DNA of 16,589 nt from an uncultured Eubacteriales bacterium. Lineage in GTDB: Bacteria > Bacillota > Clostridia > Oscillospirales > Acutalibacteraceae. The position numbers and the translations under genes were made by a program. The stretch spans positions 1 to 16,589 of the forward strand of contig CAKSDA010000027.1 of the NCBI GenBank assembly GCA_934444895.1. Direction: 5' to 3'. Positions 6,770-14,581 of this stretch are shown one piece after another. The first letter of the stretch is position 1. Each line of letters opens with the position of its first letter. A model generated the notes under the pieces. It ran no database searches and was not told where the DNA came from. It saw only the letters and a list, made by a program, of their open reading frames with translations.

Positions 6770-7605
6770 TTCAATCGTCCTTTCAGGGCTTTTGCAGCCA
6801 GTGATGCGGTAAAATTCAGTATTAAGGTAATAATTAAAAGTATTGCCGCAATGGCAAAGGCAACATCAAATTTGCCTTGTTCACCCGCATATATATAAAG
6901 AGCTACAGTAAGGGTTGCAGATGAAGAAGAAAGAGAGGTGAAAAATCCAAGAAGTTTCAGTCCGAATCCGGCAGTGAACAAAAGTGCCGCAGATTCTCCG
7001 GTAATTCTTCCTACCGAAAGTATACATCCCGTAACAATTCCGTCAAGCGCATTGGGGAGCACAACGGTGCGTATCATGTGCCATTTTCCGCTTCCCAGAG
7101 CCAAGGCGCCTTCTCTTAGCTCGTTCGGAACCGACAAAAGGCTCTCTCTTGTGTTGCTTATAATTGTGGGAAGAACCATTATTACAAGGGTCAGGCCTCC
7201 GGCAAGGATTCCCTGCTTCAGATTTAAAATCTGAGTGAAGAATAACATTCCAACAAGACCGAATATTATTGAAGGAATTCCGGTCAGGGTATTTACCGCA
7301 AATGAAATAATATTTACAATTCTTTGACTTTTGGCATATTCGGTTAAATATATCGCAGCGCCTACTCCCAGGGGAAGCACAATTACCATTGAAACAATAA
7401 TAATATAAAATGTGTTTAAAATATTAGGGAGAATACCTACCTTATTACTTAAATAAGAGGGCTCAGATGTGATCATTTCCCATGAAAGATTGGGAAGTCC
7501 TCTAAAAAGTATATAGCCTATCAAAACTATAAGTATAAGGCAGGTACAGGCGGCTGAAAAATAAAGAAGAAAGCTCAGAATTCTGTTTTTAATTTTTCGA
7601 ATCAT
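6766..7605 (-). CDS. pstA: Phosphate ABC transporter permease PstA
   Basis: PstA is one of the two membrane subunits forming the phosphate channel. The 279-residue protein has about six hydrophobic segments (first at about 10-35, then 58-85, 98-124, 133-150 and two near the C-terminus). [12 protein letters not shown] and the cytoplasmic EAA loop ([21 protein letters not shown], about 164-184), which contacts PstB, are typical. [16 protein letters not shown] is characteristic of Pst permeases. The ATG at 7605 overlaps the pstC stop by 4 nt and has AAGGAGG inside the end of pstC. It lies between pstC and pstB in the usual order. Confidence 0.95.
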   Translation of the reverse strand: MIRKIKNRILSFLLYFSAACTCLILIVLIGYILFRGLPNLSWEMITSEPSYLSNKVGILPNILNTFYIIIVSMVIVLPLGVGAAIYLTEYAKSQRIVNIISFAVNTLTGIPSIIFGLVGMLFFTQILNLKQGILAGGLTLVIMVLPTIISNTRESLLSVPNELREGALALGSGKWHMIRTVVLPNALDGIVTGCILSVGRITGESAALLFTAGFGLKLLGFFTSLSSSSATLTVALYIYAGEQGKFDVAFAIAAILLIITLILNFTASLAAKALKGRLK

Positions 7606-8468
7606 GATTTTTCCTCCTTAGAAGTTATAAGATAAAGAAGAGCGTTTATCATCATAATAAACAAAAACAAAACCAAACCTATTGAAAAAAGCGCGTTGCG
7701 CTGCAGCGAACCGTATGGGGCGTATGACATTTCGGAAACAATCGCAGTTGTAAGAAAACGCACCGATTTAAAAAGCCCCGGCATATTTGCAACATTTCCG
7801 GATACCATTATAATTGCCATTGCTTCGCCTATGGCGCGGCCTATTCCCTGAATAACAGAGGTTATAATTCCGCTTTTGGCAGCGGTAACGGAAATTTTAA
7901 AGTATGTCTCGGTTTTTGTAGCCCCCAGCGCAAGCGACGCCTCTTCATACTCTTTTGGAACCGCTTTCAAAGCCGTGTCCGAAACATTTATTATATACGG
8001 CAATATCATAATAGTTAAAACCAGTATTGAGGTCAGCAGACATGCACCGGCAGGCAGATTGAACATTTTTTGTATTCCCGGTACAAGCACTGTCATTCCT
8101 ATAAGACCGTAAACAACCGAGGGGATTCCGGCCAAAAGGCTTACCGCGGAGCGGATTATACCGGCGACCCTGGGCGACGCTACTTTGGCTACAAATATTG
8201 CAGTTAAAAGTCCAAGAGGAACCCCTAAAACAACCGCGCCGGCAGTGCCGTATACACTTGTAAGAATAAATGGCAAAATTCCGAATTGCTTAGTACCGGA
8301 ATTCCACGTGTTGCCAAATAAAAATTTAAAAAGACCGATTTCTCTAATGGCAGGGATACCGGATATTATCAGGTACAGGCTGATTCCGATAACAAATCCC
8401 ACCGAAATAAGGCCCAATATTAAAAATATAATATTTACGCTTTTTTCAAAAACTTTTTTATTTTTCAT
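7602..8468 (-). CDS. pstC: Phosphate ABC transporter permease PstC
   Basis: PstC is the second permease subunit. The 288-residue protein has a first hydrophobic segment at about 12-36, the Pst-typical FLFGNTWNSGTKQFGILPFI (about 49-68), LLAGIPSVVYGLIGMTVLVP (about 111-130) and an EAA loop at about 175-198 (EEASLALGATKTETYFKI). It has about six membrane segments in all. The ATG follows GGGGTG. It is separated from pstS by 145 nt containing a long stem-loop, whereas pstC-pstA-pstB-phoU are tightly packed. Membrane subunits are needed in smaller amounts than the binding protein, which fits this gap. Confidence 0.95.
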   Translation of the reverse strand: MKNKKVFEKSVNIIFLILGLISVGFVIGISLYLIISGIPAIREIGLFKFLFGNTWNSGTKQFGILPFILTSVYGTAGAVVLGVPLGLLTAIFVAKVASPRVAGIIRSAVSLLAGIPSVVYGLIGMTVLVPGIQKMFNLPAGACLLTSILVLTIMILPYIINVSDTALKAVPKEYEEASLALGATKTETYFKISVTAAKSGIITSVIQGIGRAIGEAMAIIMVSGNVANMPGLFKSVRFLTTAIVSEMSYAPYGSLQRNALFSIGLVLFLFIMMINALLYLITSKEEKS

Positions 8469-8506
8469 AATTCACCCCGTAAGGCATTGAAAGTAAAATT
8501 TACGCA

Positions 8507-8582
8507 GCCGCGGCAGGCCTTGTGCTTGTAATTATGGAACTTTTGTACATCGTTCGGTATTACAAGCCTAACAGCCGCCGCG
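8507..8582 (-). other. Intercistronic stem-loop between pstS and pstC
   Basis: The outer stem pairs CGCGGC (8509-8514) with GCCGCG (8577-8582). The inner stem pairs GCTTGTAAT (8524-8532) with ATTACAAGC (8559-8567), with an internal loop and a 26-nt apical loop. No T-run follows on the minus strand. It is likely to protect the 3' end of the pstS message or to dampen readthrough, so that PstS is made in excess over the permease. Confidence 0.6.
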
Positions 8583-8613
8583 TGTTTAAATGTCACTGTT
8601 TTATTCTAAAAGA

Positions 8614-9435
8614 TTATTTTACCGGAACCGCACCGGCCTTGCGAATAAGATCGGAAGCATCTTTAGATGTTGCGTAGTCGAAGAATTTTTGTGCAGATTC
8701 TGAAAGGGCTGTTCCGTCTTTGGTAACCAGAACAAACGGACGCTGGATTGAATAGGTTCCGCTGAGCACATTTTCTTCCGTGCAGGCAACGCCTGATACG
8801 GTGAGAGCTTTTATTCCGCTCTGCTCTTCAACAGCTGAAAGGGAAGCATAACCGATCGCATTTTTGTTGTTTTGTATTGCGGAAATTACCGCACCGGTGG
8901 AGGTGAGTTCCTGATCAAGCTTGCACTTATCAGCGGTTTTTGTTACAGACTCAAAGCCGTCTCTTGTTCCTGAACCGGATTCTCTTCCTATGCAGGATAT
9001 TGCAAGATCGCTTCCGCCTACCTGATTCCAGTTGGTGATTTTACCTGTAAAGATGTCGGCAATCTGTTCCACTGTTAAATCGTTAACGCCGCAGTCTTTA
9101 TTTACAATTACGGCAATTCCGTCTAACGCTACGGTTGTCGCGGTAAGTCCCGTTTCCGAATCTTTAAGTTTTCTTGATGAAAGACCGATGTCGCATGTAC
9201 CGTTTTTAACCGCTTCAATTCCGGTTCCTGAACCTGTGGGGTCATATGTTACCGAAATGTTATCGTTATCCTTCATAAACTGCTCGGAAAGGGCTCCTAT
9301 AACCTTTTCCATGGATGTAGATCCGTTTGTTGAAACCGAACCTTTACTTTTGTTTCCGCAGCCGGTGAACAAGGATAAACTCATAGTCGCTATTACGCCG
9401 GCAACTAAAATTCTTTTTAAATTTTTCATTTTCAT
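8614..9435 (-). CDS. pstS: Phosphate-binding lipoprotein PstS
   Basis: PstS is the extracytoplasmic phosphate receptor of the Pst transporter. The 273-residue product begins with a basic, hydrophobic lipoprotein signal and a lipobox FTGC with lipidated Cys26, so it is anchored to the outer face of the membrane. Phosphate-site motifs are present: NGSTSMEKV, PTGSGTGIEAV, TCDIGLSSR and GRESGSGTR. The start is taken as the ATG at 9435; a second ATG at 9429 (two codons later) is equally well placed behind AAAGGAAG. An upstream in-frame ATG at 9474 would add a charged stretch before the signal peptide and lies close to the -10 box, so it is rejected. It is the first gene of the pst operon and precedes pstC. 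Confidence 0.95.
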   Translation of the reverse strand: MKMKNLKRILVAGVIATMSLSLFTGCGNKSKGSVSTNGSTSMEKVIGALSEQFMKDNDNISVTYDPTGSGTGIEAVKNGTCDIGLSSRKLKDSETGLTATTVALDGIAVIVNKDCGVNDLTVEQIADIFTGKITNWNQVGGSDLAISCIGRESGSGTRDGFESVTKTADKCKLDQELTSTGAVISAIQNNKNAIGYASLSAVEEQSGIKALTVSGVACTEENVLSGTYSIQRPFVLVTKDGTALSESAQKFFDYATSKDASDLIRKAGAVPVK

Positions 9436-9461
9436 TTCTTCCTTTCTCTTTGTATGACTAT

Positions 9462-9517
9462 AGTATAAAGCCATAATGTAACAATTATTATCTCAGTATT
9501 GTAAAATTGATGAAAAA
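9462..9517 (-). promoter_or_regulatory. pstS promoter with Pho-box-like repeat
   Basis: On the minus strand TATACT (9467-9462) is a good -10, but the -35 position reads TAATAA. About 32 nt upstream of the -10 is TTTTTCATCAATTTTACAAT (9517-9498), which contains TTTTCA and TTTACA 11 bp apart. It matches the repeat before phoP in 16 of 20 positions. Firmicute PhoP boxes are TT(A/C/T)ACA repeats with about 11-bp spacing, so this is a probable PhoP-activated promoter. Confidence 0.55.
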
Positions 9518-9563
9518 TATCAAAAAAATAAAATTTTAAAAAAGAAAATGGTTTGAAAAAATA

Positions 9564-9591
9564 AAAGCGCTGCCGTTTTCGGCAGCGCTTT
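9564..9591 (-). terminator. Terminator after phoR
   Basis: AAAGCGCTGCCG (9564-9575) and CGGCAGCGCTTT (9580-9591) form a perfect 12-bp stem with a TTTT loop (AAAA on the minus strand). On the minus strand it is followed by TTTTATTTTTTC. It ends the phoP-phoR transcript 21 nt after the phoR stop and separates it from pstS. Confidence 0.92.
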
Positions 9592-9611
9592 AAAAGTTTT
9601 AAAACATAGTA

Positions 9612-11276
9612 TTATTTATTTTTCCGGGGGAATTCTACAGTAATTGAAGTTCCTTTTCCAAGTTCGCTTTCAAGTTTAATTTCTGCATTATGAAGTCTTG
9701 CGGCATGCTTTACTATTGAAAGGCCCAATCCGGTTCCGCCAACCTCCTTAGAACGGCTTTTGTCAACACGGTAAAAACGCTCAAAAATGCGGTCCTTTGC
9801 TTCAGGCGGAATACCTATTCCTGTATCGCTTACCGAAAGAACAACATGTTTTTCGGTGTTTGAAATTTTTACATCCACCCTTCCGCCCTTATGATTATAT
9901 TTTATTGCATTATCGCAAAGGTTGTACACAATTCCTGCAAGGAGTTGCGGGGCACCGTATATAACGGCAGGCTCTTCATTAAAGCTTACAGTTATATTTT
10001 CTTTTTCTGCAACATCCAAAAGTCCGCCGATTGACTGCTTCGCGATTTCGCAAAGGTCTGTTTCCTGCCACTTCATATCCTCTGCACCTTCATCCAAATG
10101 CGAGAGATTTATAATATCCTCAACAAGAACAATCATGCGCTTTGCTTCGGAGTATATTTTACCGGAGAAATTTTGAATATCTTCCGGTTTTACCAGCCCG
10201 TCGGAAAGCAGTTCGGCATATCCTGAAATGTTTTGAAGAGGGGTTTTAAGTTCATGGGAAACATTTGCGGTAAACTCTTTTCTAACCTGCTCCGCTTTTT
10301 CCTTTTCGGTAATATCAAATATAATAAGCGCAACGCCGCAGACTTTTTCTTCAGATATAACAGCGCTTGCATTAAAGCGATAATCATTGTCTTTTATGGT
10401 TATTACCTTTTCGGCATGCTTTTTTTCTTTTGCCTGATCCAAAAGTTCTTCAATTTCCAAAGAGTTGTTTAAAAGGGAAAGATCCTTTCCTACGCAGTAA
10501 CTGCTTATTCCCAAAATTTCGGTAGCATAGCGATTTATGCTCAGAATCATTCCGTTTTCATTAAGCAGCAGTAATCCCTCGTTCATGTTCTTGGTTGCAG
10601 TATTGAATTCCTGCTTTTGTCTGCTTAAATCGGCCTGTTGCCGGCGTAACTGGTTTTGCTGGCTTACAATTCTTGTAATAACCGGAGCAAGCTCTTCATA
10701 TGTTTCCTTCGGATCAGGGTTGTCAAGATCCAAAGAATTAAGCGGTTTCACAATTTTGTTTGATACGCGGAAGGCAAGCACCAGTGACAAAATTACCGCA
10801 ACGGCAACAACAATAATTATCGGCTGTAACATCGCAAGTATAAGAGCCCACCATGAAAGGTGAGAACCTGAAAGGCGGATCACCGAACCGTCTTTAAGTT
10901 TTTTAGCACAGTAAAGTTGTCGCTCGGTAAGGGTTGTGGAATATCGCGAGCTTTCACCTTCGCCGTTTTTAAGCGCTTCCTTAACCTCTTCGCGTTCCAA
11001 ATGGTTGCCCATTTCTTTTGCGTTTGCTTTGTTGTCAAATAAAACACCGCCGTCAGGAGAAATCCAGGTAATGCGATAGTTCCCATTGCTAAGGCTTTTC
11101 AGATAATCAATACCGCCGGTTTCAACCGCACCGGCGGCAAGGGTTGCTTCATTTTTAAGCTGATTCATCTGCATGCCTGAAAAATAGTCATATAAAACGC
11201 CCATAATAAGAACCAGACAGGCAGTAAAAACAATCAGCGCAACAATGCAAATTGAACGAAAAATTTGTTTTTTCAT
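9612..11276 (-). CDS. phoR: Pho sensor histidine kinase PhoR
   Basis: This 554-residue kinase is the membrane sensor of phosphate limitation that phosphorylates PhoP. It has a membrane segment at about 10-31, an extracytoplasmic domain at about 32-140, a second membrane segment at about 142-168, a HAMP-like or coiled linker at about 170-222, a PAS domain at about 225-322 (NMNEGLLLLNENGMILSIN to ALIIFDITE), HisKA with phospho-acceptor His341 in VSHELKTP, and HATPase with N-box Asn452/Asn456, G1 DTGIGIP (484-490), F-box FERFYRVD and G2 GTGLGLS (514-520). The order and the HK-RR pairing next to pst match PhoR of Firmicutes. Its ATG overlaps the phoP stop by 4 nt. The name rests partly on context. 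Confidence 0.92.
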   Translation of the reverse strand: MKKQIFRSICIVALIVFTACLVLIMGVLYDYFSGMQMNQLKNEATLAAGAVETGGIDYLKSLSNGNYRITWISPDGGVLFDNKANAKEMGNHLEREEVKEALKNGEGESSRYSTTLTERQLYCAKKLKDGSVIRLSGSHLSWWALILAMLQPIIIVVAVAVILSLVLAFRVSNKIVKPLNSLDLDNPDPKETYEELAPVITRIVSQQNQLRRQQADLSRQKQEFNTATKNMNEGLLLLNENGMILSINRYATEILGISSYCVGKDLSLLNNSLEIEELLDQAKEKKHAEKVITIKDNDYRFNASAVISEEKVCGVALIIFDITEKEKAEQVRKEFTANVSHELKTPLQNISGYAELLSDGLVKPEDIQNFSGKIYSEAKRMIVLVEDIINLSHLDEGAEDMKWQETDLCEIAKQSIGGLLDVAEKENITVSFNEEPAVIYGAPQLLAGIVYNLCDNAIKYNHKGGRVDVKISNTEKHVVLSVSDTGIGIPPEAKDRIFERFYRVDKSRSKEVGGTGLGLSIVKHAARLHNAEIKLESELGKGTSITVEFPRKNK

Positions 11277-11944
11277 AGCTTTATCTCCATTTTATACCCC
11301 ACGCCGCGCACGGTTTGAATATAATCTCCGGCGCTTAAAAGCTTTGTGCGCAGCGTTCCTATATGTACATCAACGGTTCTGGTTTCTCCCAGAAATTCTG
11401 TGCCCCATATCCTGGTAAGCAGTTGATCCCTTGTAAATACAAGTCCGGGATTTTCCATGAAAAGATGTAAGAGTTCAAACTCTTTAAGGGTAAGAATTAT
11501 GTTTTCTCCGTTAACCTTTACGGTGTGCTTCCCAAGATCCATTTCTATAAGCCCTATAGTTATCATAGATGCTTTTTTTGGCGATGTGCGGCGCAAAACT
11601 GCCTTAACCCTGGAAATCATTTCCATCATTCCGAACGGTTTGGCCAAATAATCATCCGCCCCCAAATCAAGTCCTATAACCTTGTCATATTCGGTGCCCT
11701 TGGCAGTTGCCATGATTATGGGAATATCAGAAGTATCCGGATGAGCGCGAAGCCTTTTTAAAATTGAAATTCCGTCTTCCCCGGGAAGCATAATATCAAG
11801 CATAACAAGCTCCGGCTTTTCATTTTTAAGTTCCTGCCAAAAGACTGAGGATTCAGAAAATCCTTTTGCCTTAAATCCGGAAGCATTAAGCGTATACAAC
11901 ATAAGATCTCTTATTCCGCTGTCATCCTCAACACAATAAATCAT
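11273..11944 (-). CDS. phoP: Pho response regulator PhoP/PhoB (OmpR family)
   Basis: The 223-residue protein has a receiver domain (about 1-118) with acidic pocket Asp7/Asp8, phospho-acceptor Asp50 in VMLDIMLPGEDG, Thr80 and Lys102 in AKPFG. An OmpR-type winged helix (about 126-221) follows, with LTLKEFELLHLFMENPG, FTRDQLLTRIWG, RTVDVHIGTLRTKL and the terminal TVRGVGYK. Phosphorylated by PhoR, it should bind Pho boxes before pstS and its own operon. The start has a near-perfect AAAGGAGG site. It is the first gene of a two-gene operon with phoR, upstream of pstSCAB-phoU on the same strand. The regulon name is inferred from this context. Confidence 0.92.
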   Translation of the reverse strand: MIYCVEDDSGIRDLMLYTLNASGFKAKGFSESSVFWQELKNEKPELVMLDIMLPGEDGISILKRLRAHPDTSDIPIIMATAKGTEYDKVIGLDLGADDYLAKPFGMMEMISRVKAVLRRTSPKKASMITIGLIEMDLGKHTVKVNGENIILTLKEFELLHLFMENPGLVFTRDQLLTRIWGTEFLGETRTVDVHIGTLRTKLLSAGDYIQTVRGVGYKMEIKL

Positions 11945-11971
11945 ATTTTATGCCTCCTTTATACCTTTTCT

Positions 11972-12035
11972 ATTATATTATAATACATAAATTTCGTAAT
12001 GCTAAATAGCGTATGAATGTAAAATGTATGTAAAA
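11972..12035 (-). promoter_or_regulatory. phoP promoter with 11-bp-spaced Pho box
   Basis: On the minus strand two overlapping TATAAT boxes lie at 11982-11977 and 11977-11972. About 35 nt upstream, TTTTACATACATTTTACATT (12035-12016) carries two TTTACA units exactly 11 bp apart, the standard spacing of PhoP half-sites in Firmicutes. The -35 (TTAGCA at 12005-12000, 17 bp from the first -10) is only fair. Autoregulation by PhoP is likely. Confidence 0.65.
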
Positions 12036-12207
12036 TCCAAAAATATAATCAGGTTCTTAAAATTTATAAAGTCCCTTTTGAAATATAATATTATGAAAAA
12101 CATGTAATGTCAATAATTTATGAATAAAAGCCGGAGTATAGTTACATGGGAAAAACAGATTTATAAGGCATGGATTTGATGAATTTGTGAACAAAAAGAA
12201 TAAAATA
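12036..12207. other. Part of the divergent phoP / surface-protein spacer
   Basis: The 336-nt spacer between phoP and the surface-protein gene is very AT-rich. Outside the two candidate promoters it contains a TATAAT at 12084-12089 without a good -35, and no riboswitch or open frame that I can recognise. Confidence 0.4.
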
Positions 12208-12250
12208 TTAACATTTGTTTACATAGAATGCAACAAACTAATGATATACT
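12208..12250 (+). promoter_or_regulatory. Candidate Pho-box promoter of the surface-protein gene
   Basis: TTAACA (12208-12213) and TTTACA (12218-12223) both fit the Firmicute PhoP half-site TT(A/C/T)ACA and lie 10 bp apart. TATACT (12245-12250) is a good -10. The distance from TTTACA to the -10 is 21 bp, too long for an ordinary -35, which favours activator use. Compared with the phoP and pstS sites, the spacing and position differ, so this is weaker. Confidence 0.4.
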
Positions 12251-12280
12251 TGAGAAAACAAAAGAAAGGGGCTGTCCTTA

Positions 12281-14239
12281 ATGAACAGAAAATGTAAAAA
12301 CACTATTCTCGGCTGCACATTGGCGCTTCTAATTGCCGCTGCCGGTTTTACGGTATATAAAGCAGGCAGTTCAAAAAGCTCCGATTTAAAGATGCCATCG
12401 GAAAACAACATCATGCAAATGCCGGATTCAAGCGAAAATCTTAATTCAAAGCAATCTCAACAAAGCAGTGAAAATAAAAATCAAAGTGAACAATCGCAAC
12501 AAAATAGTGAAAATGAAAATCAGGACGAACAGGGGCAATCGGACTCCCGGTTAACAAACGATAAAAACGAACAAAATACAAATCAGTTGGAAAAAACGAA
12601 TAATCAAAGCACAGATGCAAGGCAAAGTCCGCCCGATAGCGGAAATTCAAACGGCGCGCCGTCCGCACCGCCGGAAAATAATTTGCCGGGTCAAAACAAT
12701 AACGGGGATAACGGGACCGGTGGTTTTAAAAACGATCAAAACGGTTTTAAGCCGGATGATGTACCGGGATCCCAAAACGACACAGGCACAAAAACCATAT
12801 ACTATGTCCTTATCGGAATTGAAAGCGCGGCAGCTGCTGCTGTTATAATTTATATGATTATGTCAAAGTTTAACAAGCTTTCTTTTAAGGAAACCTTCAA
12901 AAACAGCGACAAAACAATCATTATGATACTTTCTACCGTTATCTTAACTGCGGCGCTCACATTTTCCGCATCGGCAATCATAAATTGTTTCAAATCTTCC
13001 GCGTCAAAGCCTCTTGCCGGAGGAAATCAAAATAATAATTCTGTTTCTTATTCTGCGGCAACCGAATTATCTTCTGATGAAGATTATGAAGAAAGCGGCA
13101 AGACTTATTCTTCCTCGAAATCCGATGAAAATGCAATTCTGGCAACTGGTACCGGTAATATAACCCTTTCGGATATAACTGTTGATAAAAGCGGCAGTTC
13201 AGACGGTGGAGATACCACAAGCTTTTATGGTACAAATTCCGCTATTCTTGCAAAGGACAAAGCAAATCTTACAATTAAGAATGCAAAAATCACAACAAAT
13301 GCAACCGGCGCAAACGGAGTTTTCTGCTTCGGCGGTCAGGCAACCACTAACAATGCCGAGGGCGACGGAACAACAATAAATATAAGCGACAGCGTTATAA
13401 CAACATCAGCAGATAATTCAGGAGGAATAATGACAACCGGAGGCGGAATAATGAACGCTGAGAATCTCACCGTAAGCACATCAGGAACCTCCAGTGCGGC
13501 AATACGCACCGACAGAGGCGGAGGAAAGGTTACGGTGAATTCCGGAAACTATGAAACCCGGGGGAAAGGATCTCCGGTTATATATTCAACGGCAGATGTT
13601 ACGGTTAACAATGCAACACTGGTGTCAAAGGCTTCGGAAGGGGTAGTTATTGAAGGGAAAAACAGCGTTACGCTTAACGGCTGCAACCTTACCGACAGTA
13701 ATACAAAGTTAAACGGACAATCAACCACATACAAAAATATTTTTTTATATCAGTCAATGAGCGGCGATGCTGCTGAAGGCAGTTCAAAATTTACAGCAAA
13801 AAACAGTAAAATAGTGACAAACAACGGAGATTCATTTTATGTTACAAATACCGACGCGGTAATAAATCTTGAAAATAATGAAATAATCAATAACGATTCT
13901 GCCGGGGCTTTTTTAAGAATACAAAAGGATTCTTGGGGAACATCCGGTAAAAACGGCGGCAGCGCTGCGGTGACACTTAAAAATCAAAAAATATCAGGGG
14001 ATATAGTTGTGGACAATATTTCGTCACTTAATCTCTCGCTTTCATCTGCTTCATATTACGAAGGAACGCTGAACGGAGATAATACGGCTGAATCGGTTAC
14101 GCTAAAGCTGGACGCCTCCTCAAAAATAAAGCTTACCGGCAATTGCTATGTTACATCTTTTTCGGATGATGACGAGACGCTTTCAAATATTGATTTTAAT
14201 GGCTTTAAGCTTTTTGTTAACGGAACTTCGGTAAAATAG
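12281..14239 (+). CDS. Membrane-anchored surface protein with beta-helix-like repeats
   Basis: The 652-residue product has an N-terminal membrane segment or signal anchor (about 8-28); a long, disordered Gln/Asn/Ser/Glu-rich linker (about 35-170) with the near-repeat QQSSENKNQSEQS/QQNSENENQDEQG; two membrane segments (about 172-196 and 211-236); and a region (about 285-600) of short repeats such as NLTIKNAKITTN, TINISDSVITTS and KVTVNSGNYETRG. These are built of about 20-25 residues with alternating hydrophobic residues and Asn/Gly/Ser/Thr turns, as in right-handed parallel beta-helices. With an inside N-terminus, both the linker and the repeats would face outside. No catalytic motif or LPXTG is seen. 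Roles such as adhesin or carbohydrate binding are guesses. It diverges from phoP and ends in a tRNA-shared terminator. The start has AAAGGGG nine or ten nt upstream. Confidence 0.8.
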   Translation: MNRKCKNTILGCTLALLIAAAGFTVYKAGSSKSSDLKMPSENNIMQMPDSSENLNSKQSQQSSENKNQSEQSQQNSENENQDEQGQSDSRLTNDKNEQNTNQLEKTNNQSTDARQSPPDSGNSNGAPSAPPENNLPGQNNNGDNGTGGFKNDQNGFKPDDVPGSQNDTGTKTIYYVLIGIESAAAAAVIIYMIMSKFNKLSFKETFKNSDKTIIMILSTVILTAALTFSASAIINCFKSSASKPLAGGNQNNNSVSYSAATELSSDEDYEESGKTYSSSKSDENAILATGTGNITLSDITVDKSGSSDGGDTTSFYGTNSAILAKDKANLTIKNAKITTNATGANGVFCFGGQATTNNAEGDGTTINISDSVITTSADNSGGIMTTGGGIMNAENLTVSTSGTSSAAIRTDRGGGKVTVNSGNYETRGKGSPVIYSTADVTVNNATLVSKASEGVVIEGKNSVTLNGCNLTDSNTKLNGQSTTYKNIFLYQSMSGDAAEGSSKFTAKNSKIVTNNGDSFYVTNTDAVINLENNEIINNDSAGAFLRIQKDSWGTSGKNGGSAAVTLKNQKISGDIVVDNISSLNLSLSSASYYEGTLNGDNTAESVTLKLDASSKIKLTGNCYVTSFSDDDETLSNIDFNGFKLFVNGTSVK

Positions 14240-14269
14240 CAGGATCGTAGATTTTAATGTTTTGGCAGA

Positions 14270-14302
14270 TTCGGATTTATTCCTATTTGCCTAGGCAAAT
14301 AG
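14270..14302 (+). repeat. Dispersed 22-nt motif, copy 3, with 20-bp palindrome
   Basis: The motif TTCGGATTTAT-TC-CTATTTGCC occupies 14270-14291, starting 31 nt after the surface-protein stop. It overlaps the perfect palindrome CTATTTGCCTAGGCAAATAG (14283-14302). As with the other two copies, it follows a plus-strand stop codon and runs into an inverted repeat. Confidence 0.7.
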
Positions 14303-14307
14303 AACTG

Positions 14308-14340
14308 AAAAAGCACTTAGCGTAATGCTAAGTGCTTTTT
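14308..14340. terminator. Bidirectional terminator between surface-protein gene and tRNAs
   Basis: AAAAAGCACTTAGC (14308-14321) and GCTAAGTGCTTTTT (14327-14340) form a perfect 14-bp stem with loop GTAAT. The arms provide T-runs on both strands. It ends the plus-strand surface-protein transcript and the minus-strand tRNA transcript, whose CCA end is only 2 nt away. Confidence 0.92.
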
Positions 14341-14342
14341 CT

Positions 14343-14417
14343 TGGCTGGGGTGGCAGGATTCGAACCTACGAATGCAGCAGTCAAAGTGCTGTGTCTTAC
14401 CACTTGACGACACCCCA
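14343..14417 (-). tRNA. tRNA-Gln (TTG anticodon)
   Basis: The minus-strand sequence folds as a 75-nt tRNA with encoded CCA. The acceptor stem is TGGGGTG/CACCCCA, the anticodon loop is CTTTGAC with anticodon TTG, and the T-arm is GTAGGTTCGAATCCTGC. The weak first pair (T-A) is typical of bacterial tRNA-Gln. It is cotranscribed with tRNA-His and lies directly before a terminator. Confidence 0.96.
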
Positions 14418-14477
14418 ATATATATTAAGTATTGTCTTTATATGAATCAATATTCCTAAAATTACCGTAAATAAAAA

Positions 14478-14555
14478 TGGGGTGGATGACCGGGGTCGAA
14501 CCGGCGACCTCCAGGGCCACAACCTGGCACTCTAACCAACTGAGCTACATCCACC
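14478..14555 (-). tRNA. tRNA-His (GTG anticodon)
   Basis: The minus-strand sequence has acceptor stem GTGGATG/CATCCAC, an extra 5' G (position -1) opposite discriminator C, which is the identity mark of tRNA-His, an anticodon stem CCAGG/CCTGG with loop TTGTGGC (anticodon GTG), a T-arm with GGTTCGACC, and encoded CCA. It is upstream of tRNA-Gln with 60 nt between them. Confidence 0.97.
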
Positions 14556-14581
14556 ATACATATTTCCGCAGAAACAATACA

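Noticed and set aside
9436..9474. Upstream ATG for pstS
   Set aside because: It would put a charged extension before the lipoprotein signal and lies too close to the -10 box; AAAGGAAG serves the later ATGs.
12036..12207. Riboswitch before the surface-protein gene
   Set aside because: No conserved aptamer motif or paired stems were found, and most of it would be upstream of the predicted transcript start.
12218..12250. Ordinary sigma-A promoter TTTACA/TATACT for the surface-protein gene
   Set aside because: The spacing is 21 bp, too long for a normal promoter, so only the -10 is accepted and TTTACA is treated as a possible PhoP half-site.
12441..13734. Minus-strand and alternative-frame open reading frames inside the surface-protein gene
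   Set aside because: They arise from the low-complexity coding sequence of the main gene and have no start signals.
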